Source of the DNA: Phoronis australis
Taxonomy: Eukaryota > Phoronida > Phoronidae
Length of the DNA stretch: 64,000 bases
NCBI GenBank assembly: GCA_002633005.1
Contig: NMRA01000012.1
Coordinates: 1,204,730-1,268,729 of the forward strand
Reading direction: 5' to 3'
In this document: positions 24,133 to 36,900 of the stretch, one piece after another
How positions within the stretch are numbered: the stretch's first letter is position 1
Layout: each line of letters opens with the position of its first letter
Program-made: the position numbers and the translations under genes
Notes under the pieces: generated by a model
Databases searched by the model: none
What the model saw: only the letters and a program-made list of their open reading frames with translations
Told to the model about the DNA's origin: nothing

Positions 24133-24702
24133 ATGCCTGAAGCAGCTTACAGTACTGCTGCATCGGATGCAGTTTTATCTGCGACTGCGTATTATGCTGC
24201 GTATCAACTTTACCTCAGCAACAAGTGGGGCTCAGTGGCTTTTCTATCCGTTGCGTTAGCCGCTACTGCTGGAGTAGTCCGATTCTCCCTGAACAATCCC
24301 TCCGCAAAAGTCGTCACTGTTCATAAAATGCTGGCATTCATGTCCTCCGTTCTAGTTGGAACGTTTATTGTAGCTAGTTATCATATATCAAACCCACAAA
24401 ACATATTTGCATGTGTTATTTCTGCTTTGATGATGGTGATAATTGTCAAGTGTGCTGATGCAGTTTTACATCGCTTTGGAAAGGAAATTGCAACGTCAAT
24501 TGTGAGTGGACTTGGCATCGTTGGGATTGTGTTGTGGAATATATGGCTAATGAACATATATGGAATTGTCGGTGGCATGATGTATGTTATTGCTGGAGTT
24601 GTCGTGGGAACAGATGGTGACATGGGAGGAATACCCTGTGTGGATGTATTTCATTATATTCTTGCATTGGGGAACATCATTTTGTTGTGGAGTCTGATGT
24701 AA
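24133..24702 (+). CDS. TMEM276: TMEM276-like multi-pass membrane protein
   Basis: One uninterrupted coding exon of 189 codons. The product is almost wholly hydrophobic, with about seven candidate membrane segments near residues 9-28, 33-51, 64-84, 90-112, 121-140, 143-159 and 172-188. The segment N-x-Y-G-x-x-G-G-x-M-x-x-x-A-G near residues 141-155 and the following acidic loop plus hydrophobic end resemble mammalian TMEM276, which reads NTYGMWGGAMLGVAG there and has 193 residues. I compared with remembered sequence, so identity is moderate in confidence. A TTTTCAG just upstream (24101-24107) may be the acceptor of a 5' UTR intron. The gene converges on ZFTRAF1, its neighbour in mammals too, which supports the call. 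Its molecular function is unknown. Confidence 0.72.
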   Translation: MPEAAYSTAASDAVLSATAYYAAYQLYLSNKWGSVAFLSVALAATAGVVRFSLNNPSAKVVTVHKMLAFMSSVLVGTFIVASYHISNPQNIFACVISALMMVIIVKCADAVLHRFGKEIATSIVSGLGIVGIVLWNIWLMNIYGIVGGMMYVIAGVVVGTDGDMGGIPCVDVFHYILALGNIILLWSLM

Positions 24703-27700
24703 TTGTTGTAAGGCGGTGATTTACATTCTTTCACAGCTTGGGTAACGAGAGATGTGTCTGCATTTGAATTGTACTAACAATTGTTTTATTTACCTCAATC
24801 CCTCTCTCTTTTGCCTACCTTTGCAAGACCCTGGCCCTCTCCCTCTCTCGTGAACATGTGCTTGAACTGCGCAGGCCAAACGTAGTTGGACAAAATGACT
24901 AGGCATTTCTTGCCATGACGGCTGTGTCTAAGTAGATTTCAGTGTCATGGTGACCATACTTCACTCACTTGGCACTAAGAACGACTAAAAAGGTAATAAG
25001 ATAGAAATGCTTTTCAATAAACAAATTAGGATTTTATCACAATTTCCTGTAATTTTCGCTGTAGCTGTCGTGACGACTGGGAAAGGTTTTTGGTCAGGTT
25101 GCTTTTGACGAGCACTGCATTATTGGAATACATGGTTCACCATCAATTATTATGAAAGTTTGCATTAGGTACTTGTGCAATGCTGAACATTTGTGTGGTA
25201 TTTTCGTGTGGTTCATACTGTCAAATTGTCATGTATGTTTTCTATGACATTTAAGTTTTGAAACGTGTAGTTTAACATTTACGCGTCATTAAGTTGTTTT
25301 CACACAGGTGAAAACTTCTTTAAAGAGTGATTTTTAAACTTAGGCAAGCATATTCCCATTGTTCTTCTAGTTCAGCGCTTACTATTTGTGATGTCTGAAT
25401 TGTTTGTGAAGTGTGTAATTTTTGTACTAAAAGTTTTGAGTCGGTGCTGTTTTAGCCCCAAAAATGGGCAAAATGCATTGTACGCTTTTTAAGTGATTTT
25501 AACCAAGCTTTTAACTGAAAACCTCTGCGCCAATGTACTTGAATGATGTCAAAAGCAGCCAGCGCACATTTAATTGTTTCTTTGTCTAAGTTGCAAACTT
25601 AAAAGTTGATCAAGTCACTGTAACTTCACCAAGTCTTGTATTAGAATCAATCAATGAACTTAATGTTTTCATGCATGGTACAATCACTCTCTCGTTAATT
25701 TTGCACAAAAATAATTGCCTTAATTGCAATTTTTCGTTTTTCAAAGGTCGGCTACTGTGCTAAAATTTTCAAAATTTTACACAAGTTTAGTTTTGTGATA
25801 GCTGTTTACTGCAGTGTGAATCGTGCTAATGATAAAGTTTTTCTTAACATTTATTTTTTTGAGAAATTTCTACATGTCTGTCTCCTTGTGTGCTAAGTTG
25901 ATGAACATTTACCATGCGTGGAAGGCAAACGTTTTCGATGTTACCTTTACTAAGAATGATATTTCTCATTGTCCATTATTTTTCTCTAGCACTCTATTAC
26001 AATTCAGGCAACTACATAATGCAAACCGTCCAGTAAAAGGCCTGGGCTTGTCTGCATCCGTGTCAATGGAGCAAACACAATGATGAAGTGACTATTGAAC
26101 ATTTTGTATGTCATTGTCTTTGCTCAGGAGATGTGTGCCCTTTGTTAGCCCATCTTCATCGCTTTTATTGTTGCATGCAGAACTGCTGAGGGATAGAGAG
26201 ATGGTAAAGGTTACAAAAATATTGTTGCTTGCCCTAAAGTCTCTAAAGTACATCCCTGTCAAAAGCAACGATAGCGCTGTTTGGGGCTTTAAATGATACT
26301 GTAACTTCTATTTTTAATTAGTGCTCTGGCTATTTTTCTACATGTATCTCATAACTTAGTTAAAAACAATAAAAGTAAAAGTCACAAGTTTCAATGTTTT
26401 ATTTCCTCCCCACCACCCATAGTAAAACTGGAAAATCACGTTTTCTTAACTTTTAAAAGTTTGAAATTTCAATGTATGACCAACTTAGCCCTTTGCTTAA
26501 CATTTAATTCAACTACACTACCGTGTATCTCTTGACAATAAATTAGACCAACTTAAAATAAATACAATGCCAACAGAATAAATAACTGTACAAAGTCTAC
26601 ATAACACTAATCTCTTGGGGAAAAACAACTGTCCATTGACAAAACACAGAAAAATACAATTAGATAGCTTAACTCAACTAAAAGACATGATGTATAAGTC
26701 GATCTCGAGCTTGTGCACATCTTATATAATGGGTGAAGTAAAAAGTTAAATTGGTTGGTATATTGTTGAAGAAATTAAATTCTTGTATTGAATGCAATAC
26801 AGTGCTGCTACGTGTAATGCAACCCCACCTTCAGGGTTTCTGAGTAACAATTCTTTACATTACATAGAAACTGGCCTTTAGTACCACAGTATAGGTGTCA
26901 TCCTAGTGAAATACTGGGCTATAGTGTATAATGTACACAGTTTATGGTGCCTAAGTCAAGCTAAACACAAACCAACCTACATCACCTGCATTTCTTAAGA
27001 GTGCTGTTAGGTAGGAGTCAAAACTAGGACCACTACACTGCAGTCACGCCGCAGCATATGCCAAAAGTAATCGAAGCATTGTTTCGGTGTCATGAGGTAT
27101 AACTTCTACAAACAACAGAAACGATGGTTATTATCATCTGTCAAGACTCGCTACTCAGATTGTAAAAGACAAGGAGTATCATATTTGCAAAATAAGATCC
27201 AAGGTGGATTTTTGACCCACTTCTGTTAACATCTTTGCCAGTGTGCTAACCTTTTTGCAACACAGTGGGAATCCATCTAAGGTTTTCAAGCCAGATCTCA
27301 CGCTGAGTTTTCGAATGCAGGGGTGCTGACCTGATGCGAGGTTATGCAGCAAGATGGGAGTTAGTACTGTTTGCTTTCACTACTTAGTGGGAAGCTCGCG
27401 TTTTTTCAGCTTATTTTGCCCATTTTGATGCACTGTACATGCAAATTAAATGCACACAAGTAACAGGCAAGAAACAACAAAATGCTTGACACAAATAAAG
27501 CTTACATAATGGAATGGGACAGCGCTAGCATTACGGGCCAGAAGCTAACGATGACTCAACTGGCTCATCATATCTGAAGGCAGACAACACTGAATCAATA
27601 AATTTCCGAATGTTACTGAATTTCAATAGCAGGGTCTAGATGCATTAAACTTATTTACATCAAGTTGCAACAAGACCTAACTTTTGTAATTTTTGCATCA

Positions 27701-27905
27701 AATGGTAAACCACAGTAGCTAAAAAATAAATTTTGTTTCTGATTTTTCTATTTAAACACTCAGAATTAATCCCCCTCCCACCAGCACACCTATGCAGTCA
27801 TTTGACTTTCAGAAATCAAACTTGTTATATCACTCACACGTTTCACTGATTTTAATTTCTTTTCAACTCCGTAAAGACTACCTTGACTAAATCTCAAAAG
27901 TCCTC
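24703..27905. other. Convergent 3' UTR region, TMEM276 / ZFTRAF1
   Basis: These 3.2 kb lie between two tail-to-tail genes. An AATAAA on the plus strand at 26368-26373 and one on the minus strand at 26398-26403 (TTTATT on plus) are about 30 bp apart. A further plus-strand AATAAA lies near 25017. If the paired signals are used, the 3' UTRs would be about 1.7 kb and 1.5 kb. I saw no other gene. Confidence 0.55.
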
Positions 27906-30900
27906 CTACTTCTGAACGTGGAACATGATTAAACGGAAGTTTATTGTTTTTCCCGCCAATACTTTGTTGCATTCTGAAGAACTAATGAGCGGCAAGCGGA
28001 GATAATCTGTCTCCGTTTTGTCGTTGCTGAACTCAAAGCGGTAGATTTTGGGTTCCACTTTCATTTCACCATACGGACCCTTCAAGATAATGTAGTGCAC
28101 TTCCATTGGAGTTTGAGCGCGGCTCTTTAACCCCAGCTGATAGGACAATGTACGATTGTGGGTCTGTGCTGGATTCTTTGTGTTGTCGTTGATGCGGGCT
28201 TTGATCACCCACTGGAAGTTGAATGCAGAGAAGCGGCTTGTTTCATAAAACAATTTTGTGATGAAATCGTCAGTTCGGTATGGTTTCAACTGTAAATCTG
28301 CAAGAGACATATATCACATCACCATCAACAGTAACTCGAGTGTTCAGCTGAACTGATGCACATGACTACTCCCGGGGTACTCCCATCCACCCATAACGCT
28401 ATCTTATTGCGAAAGACCGTCCCGAGTAGCCAGCATGGCCACTCGGGTCGGTTGCAGGTTTTCATATGGCGGAACATGTTTTTCCACACCCATGCACAAG
28501 CTGATGGCTTTAAGAGAAGCATCTCTTAATGGAACATGAAACATCTATTTTCATTTTCAGAACAATAACCCATACAACATGAATGGATAACAGCCAATTT
28601 AAATTGGGTAAAAAAAGTGTATCTCAACTTTTAGTTCCTGAAGTCACGGAGTTTGCATCACGGCCATTTCGTGTTATGTAAAGGGTGAATGATTTTCACG
28701 ACCAGTTTCCCTACGAATGAGTGCCTTTTCTCACATAATTCCACATAACGTTTACGAAAAAATCAAATGGCTCACTTTCAGAGCTATAACTCTACTGTCA
28801 AAAGTTTTTCCCAGTACAGAACAGTTTTGAATGTTAAGTATACTTTTAAGTCTTTTCTTGTAAATAGTGTACTCATTTTTGAAAACACTACCATCTCTTG
28901 TACTGTTTCGGCATATTAGTTAAAATTTCAGCCAACCAAGAATGAAAGATGAGATTCATGGAATTAATCCCTACAAAAGGGTGGTGTAATAGAACCCTAT
29001 GGCAGGATAACTTTTCATGGAAGCTACCTGCAAATAGATGCCCTTTCTCGAATCAGCAGTAATTGACTTAAAATAAAAAAGTCAAACACAATGTAAACTG
29101 TTTATACTAACCATTGAATGTTATCTTTTCAAAAGATAGCAAATTGAAGATATTGTTAAACACGTTCATTTCCGTCTGCTTTTTCTCATCAGTGGTCGAA
29201 AGAGAGTCCATGATTTCAAGTGCAGATTTGTTTGGATGGTGGCAGTCATTTTCATGTTGGAGAAGTTCATGATAAGGTCCTGTCCAAGGACAACCTATAC
29301 GGGAATACTTGCACTCTGTTATCCTGTTGAAAAAAAAAGATGTTCCAGATTAAAAATTTCACAGTTAGGTAGACCTCCTCAGGTAACAGCTCACCTGCTT
29401 GGGATGGTCGAAAGTCAAAATTCCTGAGCAAACCGTAAGTCTTTGTTCAGCAGGATGACCACCCCTACATATTAGGCATTAAGGTTAATTGTCCAATGAA
29501 TCAAAACGTTTGCTCCCACTTTTTCACTATTTTAACTGAATGTACTAGTCTAATCAAATTAGCGATAAAAGCCTGGTGACTTTATAGTCTCTCACAGTGA
29601 AGTCCCTAACATTGCATCACCACCATTTTGTATTATGCAAGAAACATTATGGTGTTTTCCCGTTGAGTCCAACTTGTTCGATTGTAGCACAACAACAAGT
29701 TGGGAGGATGACCTCTGTAGTCAGTATCTTATACTACTGATTAACTCCATTCTGGCATTTATGGTTGGAGGGCCAGCTCTCTTTTGTTCGATAATTGCTC
29801 TAATCTCCAATAAGATCATATCTAGCCTGACTGGGCTGTGCTGTTAAAAATAATAAAAGTTAAGTTATAACATCTTTGAACACAAACCAAAGTTATGACA
29901 ATCTATTCTTTCCGAATGTACCAATTCGCACTAGGATTGACTGCATTCATATGTGGTCAGTAATAAGCCTGGTAGATAATTGGCCTGCTTGTTGTCATAC
30001 AAGACAAAAGACTGTGCTTGGTAGTTACAAAGAAGCTAGATGTTATAACAGGCTCACAACCGCTCTATGTCTGGTAAAGTGCTCACAACCGTTCTATGTC
30101 TGTTAAAGTCACGGAATGGGAGAACGCCCTAATGGCGCACACACATCTGTTATGACAGCGAAATGATAAGGCCCAGAATTTGTTCAACATTTGAGTGAAA
30201 ACATGGTACATAATATTAGAGGTAAGACAAAATAATCTAACTTGTTTTTCTTTGATTCAAATTCATAGAATTAGACAGAAATATGGCAATTTTTCTAATG
30301 ACTTTTAGTTAAAACACTAGAAAATGAATTTTTAATTCAGGAAATATTTCTCAAAATACATGAATCAAAACTACTTGAATTTTTTCACCACAATGAAGTG
30401 AAAGCCTTTGAAAAAAATAATTGCTGTCCAGTACAACAAAAACAAAATAACAATTTCAGCATTGAAACGATGTTCAAAATCTTAAAATAGCAGAACTGTT
30501 GGTAACGTGAGTACTTTTAGCAGTGCTACTATCACCCGACCATACAACAGCCGACCAAAATTAGCAGATGACGTACTTGCCGGAAATAATACCAGATAAT
30601 TTGGCTAGGTGTCGCTAGTGAATAACGGCGTAACGATGTGCGGAAGAGCACAGATTTCGTCCATTGAAAGTCTACAGAGTAGGTGGTACATGTACTATAG
30701 TCTATGCTTACACTGCTCACTGCTCAGATTCCCTTAGCCCCCCCCCCGAGACAACTTTTATATTGCCTATTTAGCACACCCTTTGTATTGATGTAGATCT
30801 GAGCTAATGAAGTGGAAGGTAATAGCTAGCACTACTTTCTTAGCAATGGTGGTTGTTATTACACCCAAATTGTTTTTTTCTGGCATTTGCACAGAGTTAA

Positions 30901-33900
30901 AGCCTGCAATTGGAGAGTAGTTGTAACTTGGGACATTTTAAATATTACAAAAAGACTAAAAAGCTAATTTGCGTTGATCTTGATAAAGGATCACTTCCCA
31001 ATGGAACGTTGGTTTGAAATATGTTTCATACCTGTTTTCATTACTTTATTTTTAATACTCCTGTCTACTTGTTTTTTCTTCTTACCGGTTAGGGTAGCTA
31101 TCATTTTATTTTGTTTTTAAACAAAGTATCGAAACAACTTAGAAGTCAGTTAATTGTGAACCCATCCCTGAAATTTCCAGATTACAGCTATACCAAACAT
31201 GTCACAGCAAACAAAACTACACGTGCCATTAGTTCAAGTTCAATCATAAAATACATAGAAAAGTGCAGCTATCTTGGTGTTTATAGCCAAACTGAAGGTT
31301 TGGAACCTCTGGGCAATTTTGGGGGCAGTACTATTCTAGCTTTTCCTCAGTCATAAAAAATAAAATACCAGCTCTTGCCCACCGTCCAACCTCATCCACT
31401 GCTTGCATTCTCTCGTTGACTACAAAGCTAGCCATGTTCTTGTCTTCACGTGTTCCATTACAGCTACAAGCTATCAAAATTGGGGCATTTCTGTGAATAT
31501 TAGTTTTCCGGTTAGTGTACTACTCCTCGAGTAAAGTAGTTCGGCATGCACTGGGCCATAAGCTATGTTTTAAAAGTTATTGACATCTAACTTAGTCACT
31601 GTGTGATGTTTATAGATGTTTCAGTGTAACTTAGTTGTATATTAAAAGAATACCCACGATACTGTTAACTCTGATCAGCATTTGTAAATGCACCCAGTAT
31701 ATCAATATGCACAGTCGTTTATCTTTAATCGTACCCAATGTTCATAGTTTTTAGCTCAATAGTCATCGATTTTTAAATATCGAGAACCACACTTGGTTGT
31801 TTTTTTCCATCAGAATACTGCTGTGGTATTTGTTTTTAACAAAAACTGTTGGTTAACGCATTTTGAAAATTCGGCAGTATCTACAGGCAGAGATGTTTAC
31901 TACAGTTTATGGTCGGGAAATTACACTTAATTGGCTCTTGCTTGCACTGGACGATACGGTCATCGCAACTGAGTCCGACAGTGGTGCCGCTCTCTCTTTG
32001 ATCCCGGTAAAAGCCACTCAGAAGGACGAGTGGTGAAAAGTCACGCATGTCTTAAGAAATGCATGACTTTCGTGTAAGCGTATTCAGTATTCACGACATG
32101 ATCAGACTAAATTTCATTTCTCCGGCTTGACCGGTAATGTCACATCATGATGGGTTTACAACTGGTCATACCGAACTATACACTGGATATGGTAAATCCA
32201 CAAGTGCTCAGCCATCATGAAGGGCAATTCTGGGAAATTTTGTCTCAGTTTTTGTGTGCACTGTATACCTTTCTTGACAGAGCTCCTTTTGGTGGTGGTC
32301 GAGAACATTACGTGGTAACTTCTGATTGCAGAACTGACACTCGGAGGGGAGTTCACACAAAGCCTTCTCCACAGCCAGGTTCCGCGTGCACGATTTGCTG
32401 ATCTCACAACGACAACTGGGGCAAGTGCTGGTCTCGTCCTTCAACCGTGCATCTGCCAGGAGATGAGAAAAGCAGGCCGCACACATCAAGTGACCATTCT
32501 GACACTAAAAAGAAAAGACAGCAGATATAGCAATTACTTTGATTTAAATCAATTTACTGTCATCATGAATTGAAACACTATATACGGGAAATGGCCGACT
32601 TATTAGGATTCAGGCGATACTTTCAGATACTATGGTTTTATATGCACTGTTTTCCAAAACGTGGTCAGGAATTGCTTCTATTATTTATTAACAAAAACAA
32701 ATAATCTAGAAAACTGTAACAGCATTTTTGAGATTTCATCTTGAACGTATAGTCCTAATTTGGTCCTTAGTAAATGCAAGGTGGCCATGATAAATCTTAA
32801 GATCTTCAGAGACTTCAAACTGGACACACTATTTTACAGATTTGAAAAGGCTACACCAAAAGAGCGAAGAAGTGAAAACAAACTAATGTCTCGATTTATT
32901 AGGCAACTTTTATCTTAACGACATCAGATTAATGTTGAAGAGCATAAAAATGCAGGTCATCCCACTAAACAAAAACTCGCGGTTTGCTCAGGAATTTCGA
33001 CCTACCCGAGTACACGCGTTACATCATACTGCTGCTTTGCTATGAATGTACCGTACTTTTATATTTGACTAAAAAGCATGGTCACATAAACCACTTATAA
33101 TGGGAGATTGGAATAAAGCCAAAAACCTACTTTTGCAGGTTTCATACTTCTGCTGAGTTCAGTTGAATTCTATAGCTTTTTAGATTATTTTGCTATGCAC
33201 GGACCTGTCAATACAGTCTTCAATTCAATTAAGAGTAATTCTGACGACATAGCCATTTTCCATATATTCTCTATAATTTTTACCTTCTTCAATTGGCCAG
33301 CATTATAGGGTAATTATATTCATTCACATAGTGCGATTGCTTAACTTACATCAACTTGCACAATCACATATTAAATATATTTTCCCTTATAAAAACAAAA
33401 GAGAGAATCTCACTGGATTCCAGTGAGATTCCAATGCGATTCTAGTTAGATTCACACTAAATAACCCATTATAGTTAGAAATGCCAGTGAGAACCCAGTG
33501 GGAATTGTACAGTTGGGGCAGTCAGTGAGAAAATAGTGAAAAATGTTATGTAACAGTGAGAATCCAGTGAGAATTTTGGTGTTAAGAAAATTCTGAGTTA
33601 GTATCCATTGAGAATTGAATGAGAATTTGGACTTGCAAAAGATGGAGCGAGAATTCAGTGAGAATTTAAGATAAACATACACGCTCATTGGCTGTTCCTG
33701 TGGAAATTTCAGTTGAACCAGATTTCAGAATTCAAACTAAAATAGCCCCAGGAATGAACAGTAATTGTGATGAAGTAGAGAAATAGCTTGAAGATTGTTG
33801 ACATTTTCTCACAAATATTGTGAAGTTACAGAACAGTTTGTCTACAAGTCAACCAGAGGGGATCCTGGACTGAATTTGTATGTTAATAAGCTTAAGGTTA

Positions 33901-36900
33901 GTACATTTCATACAACTAGTAGAGTGCGTGAAGCACCAGTATTAGACTGATGTCTTCATCCTGTGTTGACAGCTGAGTTTTTAGTATTTTGCTTGTTTCA
34001 CCAAAAGCATTGTTAGTTTAAGTCTGCTGTATTTCACAATTTGCAATTAATACCTATAAAGATAAATTCCAAACAATAAGCAGCATTGGTTACCAATAAG
34101 GCTTTGAACTCTCATCTATTCAGTCAATGGCTATATGCAAACTCAAAAGATTCTAATTTCAAAATTCTCACCCAGTGAGATTTTTACACAACGAGATTCT
34201 CAGTAAGACAAATGCTATGCAAATTGGTTAGCTTCTAAATGAACTATATTCTCACTAAAGTGAGATTTTTTTCTCACTAATTTGAATGACATCTTAATTA
34301 GATTCTCATTTGAATCTCACTGGAATCCAGTGCGATTCTCTGACTTTCAGGATGAGAATTTCCTTAACCTTTTTCATATTTGCCTTCACATTCTGATTAC
34401 GACTGACAATGTAGCACAGCTGATTAAAACAACAAGCTCAATGCTCATCACAGATAAAGCACAGAGACAGCGCATAAAGTAACTCGAGAAAGATGCAGCC
34501 AGCCAAAAAAATAAACTGAAAAGAAAAGAATAAAATAATGTGGCCCATAGGTTCTCAAAATTGACCCACATATTGGAGACTCTGTAGGTCAATTAATTGA
34601 CACATACCCACTTTTTTAAAGTGACTCTTGCAGCGCTTATGTAAATTTATCATATATTATGGTGGTCAAGAGTCAACAGTTGAACTTGTAAGGCTCTGAC
34701 TGCATATAGGCATGTACTTCATGTATGAATGTACAAAAATAGCACAAATGATCAAGCCACAGTGTTGCATGTAGTTTTAGCCTCTGAGAGTGAGCGAATG
34801 GGATTTAGTAGGAAATAAGCAATTGGCACACACTTGCCTGAGTTTTGCATTGAGTGTTAGCTTGATTAAAAACAATGACAGATTCTTGTTCTAAATGTGA
34901 AAAAGCATGACAGCATTTTCCCGTTCAGTGACTTTACCAAACAAAGGGGGTTCTGAGCGTGTGATAACGTCTAGCTTCTTTGTTAACTGCCAAGCAAAAT
35001 CTTTTGTCTGTTGTGACAAAAGGCAGACCAATTATCTACCAGGCTTATTATAGGCAACGTGGGAACACCATCAAACCCAGAGCGAATTGGTAGGCCTTCA
35101 TCTCAGAAAGAATAGATTACAGTAACTTCAGTTGCAGTTGGGCGATTCTGGCGATTCAAAAACTAAACATGATCACCATTAGACGAGGATTTCAAGAATG
35201 CAATTGGTTTATGTTCAAATATGTTATAACTTAACTTTTATTTTAAACAGCACAGCCCAGTCAGGCTAGATGTGATCTTTTTGAAGATTAGAGCAATTAC
35301 CAAACAAAAAAGAGCTGGCCCTCCAACCATGAATGCCAGAATGGAGTTAATCAGTCGTGTAAGATATTGGCTACAGGGGTAAACTTCCCAACTTGTTGTT
35401 GGGCTATAGAATCGAACAAGTTGGGAGCAACGGGAAAACGCCGCAATGGCTAATTCACATTTGTAACCTCAGCACTTTACGGCATTTGCCCAATATGTAC
35501 ACAATTAGAACATAATTATTTCACAATGATACGATTTTATTATGATCTTTATTAAAACCCATGCAGTGCTATCTTTGAAAATCATGTTTTTGTTCAGGTT
35601 TTGGAGTGGGCCCCTTTGTTTTGGTTTGTTAATATGTATTGTTGGCATTCTTAATTACACGTCATAAAAGCAAACACCAAAAGGAGTTGATTCATTGTTT
35701 CAACGGGATATTTCACCGACATTAATTTAATTCATTACAGTTTGAAAATCGCAGTTTTGGATTCACCGCCTGAGTGCTTTGTCGGACTTCAGAGGAGCTC
35801 AAAGCCAAAACAAAAAATTTCAAAGCACATTCTCAGAGCAAGAATGAAAATAAAGTCCAAAATATTATCAAAAAATAACAATCCAAAACCAGCATTTCCA
35901 CTTCAAATCACAAAACGTGCACCAGGAACTAATAACTCATCACAAATATGTTGTACCATGCCAGTATCATGGGTTATTAACCATGCCAAGAGCACCTGAC
36001 CATTCAGGAGCACTGACAATCCAGACCCACACTGAGACAGCTGGATTGAAGTCTACAAAGTCCCAACTAACCAATATAACGTGATTAACAGTGATGAACT
36101 AAAGCAGGCAGTGATAAGATAGAATTGTATCACTTGTTATGTCATATAGCTGCTCAGCTGGCCCTGACAGTGAGCTTAATCAATAAAACAGAAAGGGAAA
36201 TCCACACATCACACTGTGCATGTATTGAAATGTGAATTATTCAGGAGAACCTCGAGTGAAGTCAAAATGGACAACAATCCCACACTGTACACTGGGACGG
36301 GTGATATGTTAAAGTTGCATTTCTCTTGTTTTGCTTGCTAAAAAGGCCTTTTACCACTCTCAAAACTTTGGTCTCATTTAGGCCTTACTGTGATAGGATT
36401 TTATTTTGGTTACCGACTCCAGTCGCAGGCAATGCACAAATGCGCTATTTTCAATTTGCAGTTTTGGGGCTGGCCAACCCCAATGAACTCTGGAAGGTTT
36501 TCTTGAGTCGCTGATGGCTTTGATGTTCTTGTTGGTCATGGAAACAGAATCCTACTAATGTAAGAGATATTATGAAACCAATTTTGTGAGAATGAAAGGT
36601 CCAATTCAATATTGCTTAATAGTTTAAGCTAAACAGGGTGAAATGCATTAGTAAAGCAAAATGATAATGAACTGGAATTTTTACATAAAATTGCGTTAAT
36701 CCTGTTAATGTATGGATAACTGATGAGTTTCATTACTTATGGAGGAAAAGTGGAATTCTATTTTCCCATTTCTTCATGAGTCATGTAGCACAAAGTTAAT
36801 GCTTTTCTATGTTGAAGTAATGTACCAAGGCCACTTCCAGACATTATTTTGGAAAGTGTAGGCAATCACAACAGTGTTAGAACACCTTTTAAGATGAGAT

